Positions 24,565-34,261 of a stretch of 64,000 bases of DNA are shown here, piece by piece. The notes below the pieces were generated by a model. That model searched no databases, was not told the DNA's origin, and saw nothing but the letters and a program-made list of their open reading frames with translations. The DNA lies in the NCBI GenBank assembly GCA_902567765.1, contig CACFNI010000003.1:1-64000 (forward strand). The letters are read 5' to 3'. The translations under genes were made by a program, and so were the position numbers. The stretch comes from an uncultured Pelagibacteraceae bacterium. GTDB lineage: Bacteria; Pseudomonadota; Alphaproteobacteria; Pelagibacterales; Pelagibacteraceae. Every line of letters begins with the position of its first letter. Position 1 is the stretch's first letter.

Positions 24565-27500
24565 AAACCGCTTTCTCTCCAACTACCTCTGTTTGCTTCA
24601 ACCTCTCCTGCTGCGGCTAAAACTGAATAAAGTGTCTCAGCATCTTCTTTAGGTCCCGCAACGTTGGCAAATAATTTATCTCCAAATATTACGAGCTCTG
24701 ATAAAATACCTTCTCTTACAAATTGACAATTTTTTCCGTTTGCAGCACCACCTCTAGTTAAAAGGTGTGAATTATTTGCTCCACATTCATCATCTACAAC
24801 ACAGATGATAGCATTACCAATATTGCACGGGTTAGCTCCTTGAGGTGGTTCGTAGATTGGAAAATAAACTTGGCCTTTAAATAAAGTTGGTGAAGCTGAT
24901 AATTTTCTAAATGTATTTGTGCTACCTTCGTTAGGTCCCTTATCATCCGGTGTATCTAAATGTACTACCCATGCTTGCTGTCCTGTTGTCGGTCCATCAT
25001 CGCAACTGATGTTACCAGTTGTGTTTTTACAGATGACAGCATCGTCAACACTTGGAGCATTATCGGCACCTGTATGTGCATCAAATAAAAACGTATCTTC
25101 AGTTTCTCTTGGTATGTGTACACTGTTTAAATGTTTAAAATAAGGATAATGTGGATCCTTAATACCATACAAAATATTATCCATTTTTTTCGAGCCACCA
25201 CCTATATCATTAAAGTTTCCAGTACCGCCAAATAACCAAAATTCTCTCGTTGTTTGTCCAATCCCTGCATCCATTGAAAAATAACTGTACCTTTTATTTT
25301 CTGTATCAGCATTTAATCTAAATAAAGTAGTTTGATCAAAAAGATCTGCATCATTTTTAGTAGAGCTTGTTAAATTTATTTTTGTTATCTTTCCTTCAAG
25401 GTCATTGAAGTAAACCATTGCGCCTCTCCAAGGAATGTTAAATGCTGTGTCTGGTGTTATAACTACGGCTGAAGAAGGTAAAGAGTTACCAATATCACTT
25501 CCATTTGGAGTGGTCGCCCCAGCAATAGAGGTTGCTGGTTTTGTAACCACGGTTGTAGTTGTTTCTACTTTTTCTCCGTCGTCATTTGTAGTTGAAGTTG
25601 TTACTTCTTCTGTTACAGCTGCATTAGTTTCAACTGTATCAATGATTGTTATTGGACCTCCATTAGATGTACTTCCAAAAATAGTACCAGGTTCAATACC
25701 ACTTTCATCATCTCTATCTAAATTTACTATAAATACTGCTGATCCAGCACATAAATTTGTAGCACCCATACCTGCTCCCATTACTGCAACATATTTATCA
25801 TTTTTCGAGTCGCTTCTGTTACCAATTTCTTCTGAAGGAATTCTAAATATTCTCGGAGCTGACCAAGTTTCCCCTAACTGACTATAATCATATTGCTCTG
25901 GAATATCGGCAGCTGCGGTACATGATGTTGCAACAGTAAATTGGTTTGTAGCTGCGGTCTCAAGTGGACTACCACCTGCATTATAAGTCTTCTCAGTTGG
26001 AAATTCTATTACTAAGTTGTCATTTACATATGATGCGCTTGTAAAATCTATTGTCACTAAAGTTCCAGCAACTCTTTCGGTAACTTTTAATGATGACTTG
26101 GGCACAGTTCCATCAGCATTTGCTTTAGGTTTTAAATCAGGAAATCTAAACTTTGTACCTTGAAAGCATGAGGCTGTTCCTAGTGCATCAGAATGAAATA
26201 AATTTGTTGTAGTTGCAACTTCATTGGTTTGACAAACTGCTATAGCATCTTGATTAGCACAATCTTGTATAAGATCAGGATCGTCTGAACTATCACAGTA
26301 AGATGCATGATCTGGATCAAGCGAGTCATCACCTCCATCTGCCGTAAAGGCTGTATCTAAATTTTCACCCGCTCTTTTTGCTTCTAAAGAATCTTGAATA
26401 CTGACCGAACCAGATGAATAAGGGTATGTAGTAATTTGACCTTCATGATCAGCCATATAAACAGTACTATTAATCGCATCATTAAAGACACTAAACATAT
26501 GTATAGGTCCTAAATTATCTTTTAAAATAGGATTGGTTACATCTAAAACAGAAAACCCTGCTCCACCTCTTCCATATGGAACAAATAAAATAGTATGCCA
26601 ACTTTTTTGATCCTCTAGTTCTCCCTCTTCATTAATTCCTTTAATAAAAACATCATGAACTACTGGAGAGCCATCCACACCAAAAATTGCATTCGTTCCA
26701 CCTTTAGAACCATCAATTTTTCCGCTAAGATCTGGATTAATTATTGAAGGAAGTAATCCAGCAATGAACGGCGGAATAAAACCCCACTCCTCTGCACCGG
26801 TTTCAGCATTAATAGCATGGAGTATTCCACTATTAGCACCTGCATAAATTACGTTTCTTCTTGTGGCATGTTGTTGTTGAAAACCTTGATAGTTATTAGT
26901 TGCTCTAAAATAAGCTTCTTCGTTTGCACCAGTAAACTGTGTGCTTGCATCAGGTGGACCCACTTCTATTAATTGTGAATGATAAATATCTCCAAGAACA
27001 TGGTCTCTTACTTCTGTAACATTACAATCCCCGTTATAATCAAAATAATCAGTTCCTTTCATGAAATTTATTAAACCTAGAAGATCATCAGAAGTTCCAT
27101 CATCACCTACATATCCTCTTGTTGCACAGTATGATGTTGCATTGTGGTAGTCAGTAATATTGTAACCAAATAATTCAAATAATTCAGTTATATCATCTGA
27201 ATTGTCAGTTTTAAAATTATCCCAATTACCAATGTAAGGTGATCCAGGTATTGCACTCCATAAATTTCTTGTATCAGCAGCGTCTGCTATTGAGGCTTGT
27301 TTCTTGATTTCAACCGATGCATCCCAATTTCCAGGAGCGTCTATATCGTGAATAACAGTTCCATCTGCATTTAAAGTTTTTCTTAATATTGTTCCTTGCC
27401 ATTCTCCAAATTGTTCATAAGCAAATTGTGCTTGATATAAAGAACCCCCTTCTTGAACAGTTGCTGTAATTGATGGAGCAGTAAATGATAATCGTTCAGC

Positions 27501-29426
27501 AAGTATCTGCCTAATTTTTGCAGTTAATTGAGTTTTTAATGACTCCGGTGTATCAGCAACTATTGTTGGTTCACAATCAGGGCTATTGGCATCACCACCT
27601 GGACATGATCCTGCAACAGCCATAGCATCGAAAATATCCATACCACGAGTATTAATTCCACCTCCATAAGCAACAAATAAAGTTTTAATTGGATTTTCTT
27701 TGTCCCTTAATGCTTCAATTCTAGGAATAGCGGAAGTATTATTTCTCATCATTCCGTCACCAATTACAATTACATAATTTAATTGGCACTCTGAGTCTTC
27801 ATCGTATGCTTCAAAATCGTTCAAAAAGTAATCATGAGCCATGATGGAATAAGCGTTGGCATCAGTGCCCCAAGCCAAACCTTGAGGAATAAGATTGTCT
27901 AGAATTCTTGTATAACCTTCTGCGCTTATTCCTACATTTAAACATGAGTCTCTATTACATTGTATTGATTGACCATTTGGATGAGAACCATTCCAACCAC
28001 CATAATATGTACAACCATCACGAAAATGACACCATCTTCCACCTCTAGCTCCTGTTCTTGGACCTCCAGTTTCTCCTGCATTCCAGTGTCCATAACCAAA
28101 ATGAGCTCCACTGGTTAATGTTGTGTCACTTATAATTGCACTCATTGCTTTTTTAACACCAACCCATCTAGATACATTTCCACCCCCCATTTGTAGTAAC
28201 CAAGCGGTGTCTCTATTATCTGCAGTAAATAAATTTTCATTGAAAACATCTATGGTACCTCTTGTTGTTCCAACTAAAATTCTATCTGATGTTACATGAA
28301 TACCAATTGGTTGATTAAATCTAACATTGTTAGCTGAAAGAGCTCCGGCAGCTTCAATATTTGCTCCATTATCTCGTCTTCCTCTGCCTGCTCTTGCTAA
28401 TATTGTATACGTTGTATTTGTATCAAGCCGAACTTTTTGAATTACATGTCTTCTTGATGAAGTTATATATAAAATATTATCATCATCAGGAGAAACATCG
28501 ATACCTATTACATCTGCTAATTGTGTATCTAAATTTCCACGATTTACTCTAGTATAAAGTCTAGTGACCGCATTGTTGGTAATTCGATAAGCTTCACCAT
28601 TTCTTTCCATGGTATACCCATATATATGAACTCGACCTAAATATAACATTGAGGCATCACTGTTGACTGCAATTCTCCAAGTAAGCCTACCAAGACGTGC
28701 AAATGAATTATTAAGATTACCTGTAAAAGTCTGTACACCGCTACTCGTGCCTGTATTTAAATTGAATGATACAAATGCTGAAGAATTGCCCACTCTACCA
28801 GTAACGAACAAAAAGTGTTCGTCTCCTATTTGTTGATAATCCAATCCTTGGATTGTCAGTCCAAGTTCCAAGTACATCTTGCAATCCTTTCCATCCTCAG
28901 AATATCCAACAATTGCTTGATCGTCTCTTAATTGACGATCATTAGATCTGAAAAAAAATATATCTGTATTTGCAATTACTCCATTATCGGTAGTTAATTC
29001 TTCTGCAAATCTTATATCAGCAGTGTGCCGTGCAACTGTATTTTTAGTTATGGCTCCACCATAACCCATTCCTGTAGATGATAGTTCGCATGAATCGGAT
29101 GCATTACCAGTGTATCTTCCAACATTATCGTTAAATTCCCTGTCTCTACTTCCGTCGGCTTTAAATTTTACTACTCCATTATTTCTAAACTGTGATGCAA
29201 GTATATCTCCATTTGAATCGAAAATTGCATTTGGAACATACTGAATAGCATCTCTATTGCTCATTCTTCGTCTCATACTTGCAGAACTATCAATTAAAAT
29301 TAAAATATTTGCAGGAACATCACCCTCTCCTGAACCAGGAGGAACTGGTTTTGCATTTACTTTTGCTACATGAGCAATTTCTAATATTATAAATATAAAT
29401 AAAAAATATTTTGCAAAAATTTTCAT
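24561..29426 (-). CDS. pilY1: Pilus tip/adhesin protein PilY1 with propeller inserted in the VWA domain
   Basis: 1621 residues, longer than most PilY1 proteins. After the signal peptide a von Willebrand A domain opens with an intact MIDAS motif DSSAS (residues 46-50). The VWA helix expected next appears only at about 419 (SRWVGVKKAMSAII). Residues of about 60-415 between them look like NHL-type propeller blades (VIGIDVSPDDDNILYITSS; RFNQPIGIHVTSDRILVG). The VWA fold then resumes (YVIVIGDGMM). The C-terminal half is the PilY1 beta-propeller (VIYAGANSGILHAINAETG) with many cysteines. It follows the minor pilins, as in other T4P operons, and probably caps the pilus and aids adhesion or retraction control. 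Confidence 0.92.
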   Translation of the reverse strand: MKIFAKYFLFIFIILEIAHVAKVNAKPVPPGSGEGDVPANILILIDSSASMRRRMSNRDAIQYVPNAIFDSNGDILASQFRNNGVVKFKADGSRDREFNDNVGRYTGNASDSCELSSTGMGYGGAITKNTVARHTADIRFAEELTTDNGVIANTDIFFFRSNDRQLRDDQAIVGYSEDGKDCKMYLELGLTIQGLDYQQIGDEHFLFVTGRVGNSSAFVSFNLNTGTSSGVQTFTGNLNNSFARLGRLTWRIAVNSDASMLYLGRVHIYGYTMERNGEAYRITNNAVTRLYTRVNRGNLDTQLADVIGIDVSPDDDNILYITSSRRHVIQKVRLDTNTTYTILARAGRGRRDNGANIEAAGALSANNVRFNQPIGIHVTSDRILVGTTRGTIDVFNENLFTADNRDTAWLLQMGGGNVSRWVGVKKAMSAIISDTTLTSGAHFGYGHWNAGETGGPRTGARGGRWCHFRDGCTYYGGWNGSHPNGQSIQCNRDSCLNVGISAEGYTRILDNLIPQGLAWGTDANAYSIMAHDYFLNDFEAYDEDSECQLNYVIVIGDGMMRNNTSAIPRIEALRDKENPIKTLFVAYGGGINTRGMDIFDAMAVAGSCPGGDANSPDCEPTIVADTPESLKTQLTAKIRQILAERLSFTAPSITATVQEGGSLYQAQFAYEQFGEWQGTILRKTLNADGTVIHDIDAPGNWDASVEIKKQASIADAADTRNLWSAIPGSPYIGNWDNFKTDNSDDITELFELFGYNITDYHNATSYCATRGYVGDDGTSDDLLGLINFMKGTDYFDYNGDCNVTEVRDHVLGDIYHSQLIEVGPPDASTQFTGANEEAYFRATNNYQGFQQQHATRRNVIYAGANSGILHAINAETGAEEWGFIPPFIAGLLPSIINPDLSGKIDGSKGGTNAIFGVDGSPVVHDVFIKGINEEGELEDQKSWHTILFVPYGRGGAGFSVLDVTNPILKDNLGPIHMFSVFNDAINSTVYMADHEGQITTYPYSSGSVSIQDSLEAKRAGENLDTAFTADGGDDSLDPDHASYCDSSDDPDLIQDCANQDAIAVCQTNEVATTTNLFHSDALGTASCFQGTKFRFPDLKPKANADGTVPKSSLKVTERVAGTLVTIDFTSASYVNDNLVIEFPTEKTYNAGGSPLETAATNQFTVATSCTAAADIPEQYDYSQLGETWSAPRIFRIPSEEIGNRSDSKNDKYVAVMGAGMGATNLCAGSAVFIVNLDRDDESGIEPGTIFGSTSNGGPITIIDTVETNAAVTEEVTTSTTNDDGEKVETTTTVVTKPATSIAGATTPNGSDIGNSLPSSAVVITPDTAFNIPWRGAMVYFNDLEGKITKINLTSSTKNDADLFDQTTLFRLNADTENKRYSYFSMDAGIGQTTREFWLFGGTGNFNDIGGGSKKMDNILYGIKDPHYPYFKHLNSVHIPRETEDTFLFDAHTGADNAPSVDDAVICKNTTGNISCDDGPTTGQQAWVVHLDTPDDKGPNEGSTNTFRKLSASPTLFKGQVYFPIYEPPQGANPCNIGNAIICVVDDECGANNSHLLTRGGAANGKNCQFVREGILSELVIFGDKLFANVAGPKEDAETLYSVLAAAGEVEANRGSWRESGF

Positions 29427-29429
29427 AAC

Positions 29430-29942
29430 TTAATTGACTGCTAAAATAACTTCCTCTCCTACTGTAAAATCTATCAATTCCTCAGTTGAAATATCAAGGG
29501 TTTCGATCGTTCCATTAAAATCTTTATTTTTCGCATAAAGTATTTTGTCTTGACCAACACTAATATCTTTATAGCCAAACCAATTTTTATTTTTAACATC
29601 TTGACTTAAATTACCATAAGTATTTTTAGCAAATTCATATATTTCGTTTTCTTTTACACCAACATCCATTGTTTCTACCCGAATGCCAACAACTTTTGAT
29701 TTGTAAACAAAAACGTTTATGTAAGTATTTTCTAAATTACTTTTGGGACAATAATCGGCTGTGTAACCTACGTACTGAACGGTAGCCCACTCATCAAAGT
29801 CTTCCTCTGAATATCCATCAATAATGAAAAAAGTATTTTGTGCTTTTGAAACAGAAGTGCCTGTTAATTTGAGTGCATCACATGCAAAAGAGTTGCTAGT
29901 GAATAAAATTAAAACAAATATCATGAGATAATTTTTATTCAT
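29430..29942 (-). CDS. Small exported protein between pilX and pilY1
   Basis: The track frame begins at 30029 inside pilX, but the ATG at 29940-29942 gives a proper signal peptide (MNKNYLMIFVLILFTSNSFA, then C) and is preferred: about 170 residues. The mature part has two cysteines and mixed alpha/beta character (YINVFVYKSKVVGIRVETMD). The residue after the small-residue motif is Cys (FACD), so a lipoprotein is possible, though the lipobox is poor. Its position between pilX and pilY1 resembles the PilE/PilZ-type accessory slots of T4P operons. Family unknown. Confidence 0.65.
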   Translation of the reverse strand: MNKNYLMIFVLILFTSNSFACDALKLTGTSVSKAQNTFFIIDGYSEEDFDEWATVQYVGYTADYCPKSNLENTYINVFVYKSKVVGIRVETMDVGVKENEIYEFAKNTYGNLSQDVKNKNWFGYKDISVGQDKILYAKNKDFNGTIETLDISTEELIDFTVGEEVILAVN

Positions 29943-30012
29943 AAATGTATTATAAAAATTTGGAGAAATTTTTAAAGTGAACTTTTTAAGAAATGTATCT
30001 ATTTTGGGCATA

Positions 30013-30825
30013 TTAATTTGACAATACAACTACAGTTTCCAATGCAACCAATATATCTGGATCTTCTCCATCGATTGCTGCCCAACCTTCTGCTGAAAAA
30101 CCTTCACCAATTGTATCAGAGTTTTTTGACTCACTTTTTGGCATCATGTAACCACAACCATAAATCTTATAGGCTGTTCCTGATGTCTGTGTGTTTGTGG
30201 TTGTTTTTTTTATACTCGATCCAGCACCTCTAAAATTGGCCGATCCAATGTTTACAATAAAGTACTCATACCTAAATCTATCCATATGGGCTTTCTCTTT
30301 ATTAATCGTTTCACTATCTGCTAACGTATCAAGCTGGACGTCAGCAAATACTGCTTGAATTAATGATCCAAAGTTTTTATTTATTTGGTGATGTGCAACT
30401 AAAAATCCAGCTCTATTTATATTTCTAAAACTTTCATAACACGGCGTAATTTGAGGTCCTGAAAGGTTTGAGGGAAGATCTCTTTTATCAACATATCTTG
30501 ACAAGCCTTGTTGTTGATTTGCAAGCATTTGGTCAGTCATTAAATCCCAATCTGCGCTTTCATCATCATCTAATCCTACAGGTTTTTCTGTAATTACAGT
30601 TTCTACAACAACCCAAGGTCCCATCATCTGATTTATAATAAATTTTTCTCCCTCAAGTAAAGCTGTTTCGGCTACATAAAACGTTTGTTGGTATTCATCA
30701 CTTGAATTATTACTTTGGTGATCTGTTGATGATATAACTATAAGTGATCCTCCCATTAACGACATAACAAGTAAAAGTAATAGAGAGAGAACTAACGCAA
30801 ATCCTTTTTCATTTTTACGTTTCAT
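30013..30825 (-). CDS. pilX: Minor prepilin, PilX-like
   Basis: 270 residues. The leader MKRKNEKG precedes FALVLSLLLLLVMSLMGGSL, a prepilin helix with no Glu at +5, as is usual for PilX/GspK-type subunits. A short conserved stretch YQQTFYVAETALLEGE follows, the typical PilX segment (AExAL). It lies 2 bp downstream of pilW. Minor pilins of this set prime assembly together with PilY1. Confidence 0.88.
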   Translation of the reverse strand: MKRKNEKGFALVLSLLLLLVMSLMGGSLIVISSTDHQSNNSSDEYQQTFYVAETALLEGEKFIINQMMGPWVVVETVITEKPVGLDDDESADWDLMTDQMLANQQQGLSRYVDKRDLPSNLSGPQITPCYESFRNINRAGFLVAHHQINKNFGSLIQAVFADVQLDTLADSETINKEKAHMDRFRYEYFIVNIGSANFRGAGSSIKKTTTNTQTSGTAYKIYGCGYMMPKSESKNSDTIGEGFSAEGWAAIDGEDPDILVALETVVVLSN

Positions 30826-30827
30826 AA

Positions 30828-31748
30828 TTATATTCCACCTCCAATATTCCTGGTGTGAATGGTAACTACAACAGAGTCTCTTAATTTAGTATCTTCGAAA
30901 TTATGTCCTCTATCTCCTAGACCTTTTACATAACGTGGTTTATCTGCTGTTGCCTTAAATCTATAAAAATTACCTTTAGATCTAAAAGTTATTCTTAAAT
31001 CAACAGCTCTTATTTTATAAAGATTGTCCCTTGCAACTGCATCTTCTCCGGGACTTGGAAGTGGAGTGAGCACTCTCCCTTCGGCATCAAGTGGAATAAA
31101 CTCCATATCAACTATGTGATCACGAATTTTTTGTCCTATATAGCATTCTGGACAATCGTCTACCCAAATTCCAGATTCCGTTCCCATTGGTTGTAGCCAA
31201 CTTCGAACTGATTTATATGCAGCGTATCTTGATCCAGCATTATCAGTAAGTGGTGCCGCATAATATGTAATCTTATATCTTTTATAAGGCTGAGTTTCAT
31301 CGTTTTGATTAAAGTCATCGTAAACTATGTGTATCCTATCACAACATTTGCTTCCTGTATCAGGATGATTTTGTTCAGATATTCTTGAGTAAGTACCTCC
31401 TAAAGAACCTAAAGCATTTTCACCTTTCTCAATAATAAGAGGATCATGACTTTCTAAAATTGATGTGTTGCCACCTACAAATTCCAAATAACTTCTGTTA
31501 GGAAAATTAAGAGTGTTTGTGCCTAAAATATATTTAAAGCCTGCCATTCTTATGTCTCTCATCATCATTTCTATGATATCTCTTCCTGATCGACTAATTT
31601 TAGCTCTCTCTGTCACTTGACCGTAACTATTATTCACAACTGTATATGTTGTGTAAATTGCACCCATCATTATTGAGGAAATAACAACTCCTATGAGCAT
31701 CTCTATAAGAGTTAAACCTGCGATATTTTTTAATTTATTTTTTTTCAT
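30828..31748 (-). CDS. pilW: Minor prepilin, PilW-like
   Basis: 306 residues. The leader ends KNIAG, followed by LTLIEMLIGVVISSIMMGAIY with Glu+5. A conserved PilW segment SRSGRDIIEMMMRDIRMAGF follows, characteristic of PilW/GspJ-like minor pilins. It has a large C-terminal domain with several cysteines (CCDR, CPECYIG). It overlaps pilV by 4 bp (31745-31748). Confidence 0.92.
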   Translation of the reverse strand: MKKNKLKNIAGLTLIEMLIGVVISSIMMGAIYTTYTVVNNSYGQVTERAKISRSGRDIIEMMMRDIRMAGFKYILGTNTLNFPNRSYLEFVGGNTSILESHDPLIIEKGENALGSLGGTYSRISEQNHPDTGSKCCDRIHIVYDDFNQNDETQPYKRYKITYYAAPLTDNAGSRYAAYKSVRSWLQPMGTESGIWVDDCPECYIGQKIRDHIVDMEFIPLDAEGRVLTPLPSPGEDAVARDNLYKIRAVDLRITFRSKGNFYRFKATADKPRYVKGLGDRGHNFEDTKLRDSVVVTIHTRNIGGGI

Positions 31749-32455
31749 TTTCTTGTGTTGTAATCTGCTTGAAAATATAAAAATTTTCTTTTCCTGCCGT
31801 CATTCATATTTACTTGAATTCTTCCTACGTACATTCCGTTGTCATTGATTGCAGCATCTGAGTAGGTTGGACAACTATCGTTCCATCTGCAAATTTTATA
31901 CACCTTCATTTTTTTTATATCTTTCTCCCCTCTACACTTTAAATAGCGACTTTCTCCGAATACTTGCTTCCATTTTTCTTCCTTATTTGATGGACCATCT
32001 TTGAACTGATTTCCATATATACTTGTTGGGGGACTAAAATCTTTACCTTGATTTCCTAAATTTCCTGCATCAGGATCTGTATCACCACCGACAGCAGCAG
32101 TTATTGTTCCAGATGATCCACATGCTCCTGAAAAAAATTCTGCCTGAGCTAAATGATCTGAAAATTTTCTTGCACTTTCCTTGATTTCTTCATTAACAGT
32201 TACTGTTCCATCAATGCTTATAGCTACTTTATCTACCATTGAATCTATACCGTAGATACTATCTCTATGTCCAATAACATCTTCAGCCATCATGCTTACC
32301 AAATAATTTGCTTTAGTTCTCTCACCAGAATTATCAATTGATTGTACGGAATAATTAACCATTTGAAGTATAGCTATAAAACCAATTCCAACAATTGCTG
32401 TTGAAACTAGACCTTCTAAAATTGTTAAACCTAAAATATTTTTCAATTTAGTCAT
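31745..32455 (-). CDS. pilV: Minor prepilin, PilV-like
   Basis: 236 residues. The leader ends NILG, then LTILEGLVSTAIVGIGFIAIL with Glu+5. The segment ERTKANYLVSMMAEDVIGHR matches the helix after the N-terminal stalk of PilV/GspI proteins. It ends in a region with cysteine pairs (YLKCRGEKD, YKICRWNDSC). It lies between the FimT-like gene (1-bp gap) and pilW (4-bp overlap). Confidence 0.88.
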   Translation of the reverse strand: MTKLKNILGLTILEGLVSTAIVGIGFIAILQMVNYSVQSIDNSGERTKANYLVSMMAEDVIGHRDSIYGIDSMVDKVAISIDGTVTVNEEIKESARKFSDHLAQAEFFSGACGSSGTITAAVGGDTDPDAGNLGNQGKDFSPPTSIYGNQFKDGPSNKEEKWKQVFGESRYLKCRGEKDIKKMKVYKICRWNDSCPTYSDAAINDNGMYVGRIQVNMNDGRKRKFLYFQADYNTRK

Positions 32456-32456
32456 A

Positions 32457-33158
32457 TTAATTTTGCAAAATCCATTCTAGCTGAGTACTGCTCCATTTAT
32501 CCATAGTTATTTCTCCAAATCTAGTCCAGTCTATAGAATACATTGTAGAATCATCTTTGTCATTTGGTTCTCCACTAACACTGAGTAAACATCTAGAATT
32601 TGTTGCTGTTCTCTTACAAACGAATAAGCTTTCATCTACAACTGCGCTATCTCCTGTTCCGCTAAGCAAATCACCAGCACCACTAAACCACCTGGCATTT
32701 TTTGAAAAACATACCCCTGCATTAGTGGACAAATTTGTAGTAATGCTATCAAATGTTACAGTCTGAACTTCGATTACTGTATCTACAGAGCCGTCTACGT
32801 CCCAGTAATCATCATTGTCGATATTACATCTCGAAGCTGAAGATGTATTCCATTCACTATCACCATTATTTATCTTTGTAGTCAATGTGTCTGTTTTCAT
32901 ACCTTTGGTTGTAAAAACTACATTATCATCATTTACTTCAATTAACACCTGTACAAAAGCAAATTGACCTCTCTGAACTTGTGCATTAATAGCCTCGAAT
33001 AACTTTTTTGCTCTTAGAACATCAGTCCTTACATCTCTACTCTGTTTCCAATTTGAAAAACTCGGATATGCTGCAGCAGATATTACTCCTATAATTGCAA
33101 GAACAACAATTAGCTCGAGTAAATTAAAACCTTTAATGTTCTTTTCCGGCACCAGCAT
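32457..33158 (-). CDS. fimT: Minor prepilin, FimT/GspH-like
   Basis: Using the internal ATG at 33158 (MLVPEKNIKG) gives a normal short prepilin leader; the track start at 33179 adds seven residues. Cleavage would precede FNLLELIVVLAIIGVISAAA, with Glu+5. The segment SFSNWKQSRDVRTDVLRAKK resembles the GspH/FimT helix. It is first of the four minor prepilins and overlaps the 3' end of pilT by 26 bp, so translation is probably coupled to it. The gene symbol is family-level only. Confidence 0.83.
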   Translation of the reverse strand: MLVPEKNIKGFNLLELIVVLAIIGVISAAAYPSFSNWKQSRDVRTDVLRAKKLFEAINAQVQRGQFAFVQVLIEVNDDNVVFTTKGMKTDTLTTKINNGDSEWNTSSASRCNIDNDDYWDVDGSVDTVIEVQTVTFDSITTNLSTNAGVCFSKNARWFSGAGDLLSGTGDSAVVDESLFVCKRTATNSRCLLSVSGEPNDKDDSTMYSIDWTRFGEITMDKWSSTQLEWILQN

Positions 33159-34146
33159 CAATTTTCCCAGCTTTGACAAGTTCCTCTAAGGATTTCGTCA
33201 TTGTTATCATTCCTTCTTTTACAGCAGTTTGCATGATGCTTGGGATCTGATGAATTTTAGATTCTCGGATTAAGTTTTGAATAGGAGCAGTACACTTCAT
33301 CACTTCAAAAGCACCACAACGACCTTGCCCGTCTTTTGTTTTTAGTAATCTTTGAGTTACAACCATTTTTAAAGATGTTGAGATTTGTGCACGTATCTGA
33401 GCTTGTTGCTCTGGTGGAAATACGTCAATAATTCTATTAATTGTACTTGGGGCACCACTGGTATGCAATGTTCCAAAAACTAAGTGACCTGTTTCTGCAG
33501 CTGTAAGTGCAAGTGAAACTGTTTCTAAATCTCTCATCTCACCAACTAGAATTACATCTGGATCTTCTCGAAGCGCAGCTTTTAAAGCACTTGCAAAACT
33601 TTGAGTTTGTTTTCCAACTTCTCTATGAGAGACAATACTTTTAATATCTTTGTGGATAAATTCTACAGGATCCTCAACAGTTATTATATTTGATGTTCTA
33701 GTTTTATTTATTTCATTCACAATTGCAGCAAGTGTTGTTGATTTACCTGAACCCGTAGGTCCAGTTACTAAAACTAAACCTTTATGCATATCAATAATAT
33801 CATATAGCACTGGTGGTAAATCAAACTGGTCCATAGTTGGTATTACACTTTCTACCCTTCTAAGAACAGCAGCAGGACCATGAATTGTTTTATAAAAATT
33901 TGCACGAAATCTTAGACCCGCAAGAGTTACTGATGAATCTAATTCGTGTGTATCTTGAAATCTTTTCATCTCTACTTCATTGCAATTTGTAGAAATTAAA
34001 TCTTGAAGATCTTGCTTTTTAACAAGGACCTCTTGTACTTTATGAATTTCGCCGGTTTGTCTGTAGGCAAGAGGCCATCCGCTCCTGATGTGAAAGTCAG
34101 ATATCTTTTTATTGTTTTTTGCTAATTCTTCTAATTTTTCAAACAT
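33133..34146 (-). CDS. pilT: Type IV pilus retraction ATPase PilT
   Basis: 337 residues. An N-terminal PAS-like half leads to a RecA-like half with Walker A GPTGSGKSTTLAAI, Walker B VILVGEMRDLETVS and the His box FGTLHTSGAPS. Near the end APIQNLIRESKIHQIPSIMQ corresponds to the PilT AIRNLIRE helix needed for retraction. It lacks the C-terminal extension of PilU. It heads the transcript pilT-fimT-pilV-pilW-pilX-pilY1. Pairing PilT with minor pilins rather than with pilB is unusual. Confidence 0.94.
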   Translation of the reverse strand: MFEKLEELAKNNKKISDFHIRSGWPLAYRQTGEIHKVQEVLVKKQDLQDLISTNCNEVEMKRFQDTHELDSSVTLAGLRFRANFYKTIHGPAAVLRRVESVIPTMDQFDLPPVLYDIIDMHKGLVLVTGPTGSGKSTTLAAIVNEINKTRTSNIITVEDPVEFIHKDIKSIVSHREVGKQTQSFASALKAALREDPDVILVGEMRDLETVSLALTAAETGHLVFGTLHTSGAPSTINRIIDVFPPEQQAQIRAQISTSLKMVVTQRLLKTKDGQGRCGAFEVMKCTAPIQNLIRESKIHQIPSIMQTAVKEGMITMTKSLEELVKAGKIDAGAGKEH

Positions 34147-34199
34147 ATGAAATTTTTATATAATAATCATTAATTAACAATGAATAAACTTAAGAATAA

Positions 34200-34212
34200 A
34201 CCCAAAATAGTT
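34200..34212. promoter_or_regulatory. Candidate operator upstream of pilT
   Basis: ACCCAAAATAGTT fits the ACCYA-N3-TRGGT inverted repeat with one mismatch in the right arm. It is 53 bp before the pilT ATG, the same distance seen at the STAS gene, the FecR gene and the gene at 15319. On the minus strand TATTAT lies about 34 bp downstream. Confidence 0.4.
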
Positions 34213-34261
34213 AATAAATTAAAGATGTTTTTTTTAAATTTACGTTTTTGAGTTGAAAAAT

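Noticed and set aside
25435-25881. 148-residue plus-strand ORF inside pilY1
   Set aside because: Antisense shadow of pilY1. Composition is biased (Val/Ser/Thr/Pro), there is no signal or domain, and the minus-strand gene is certain.
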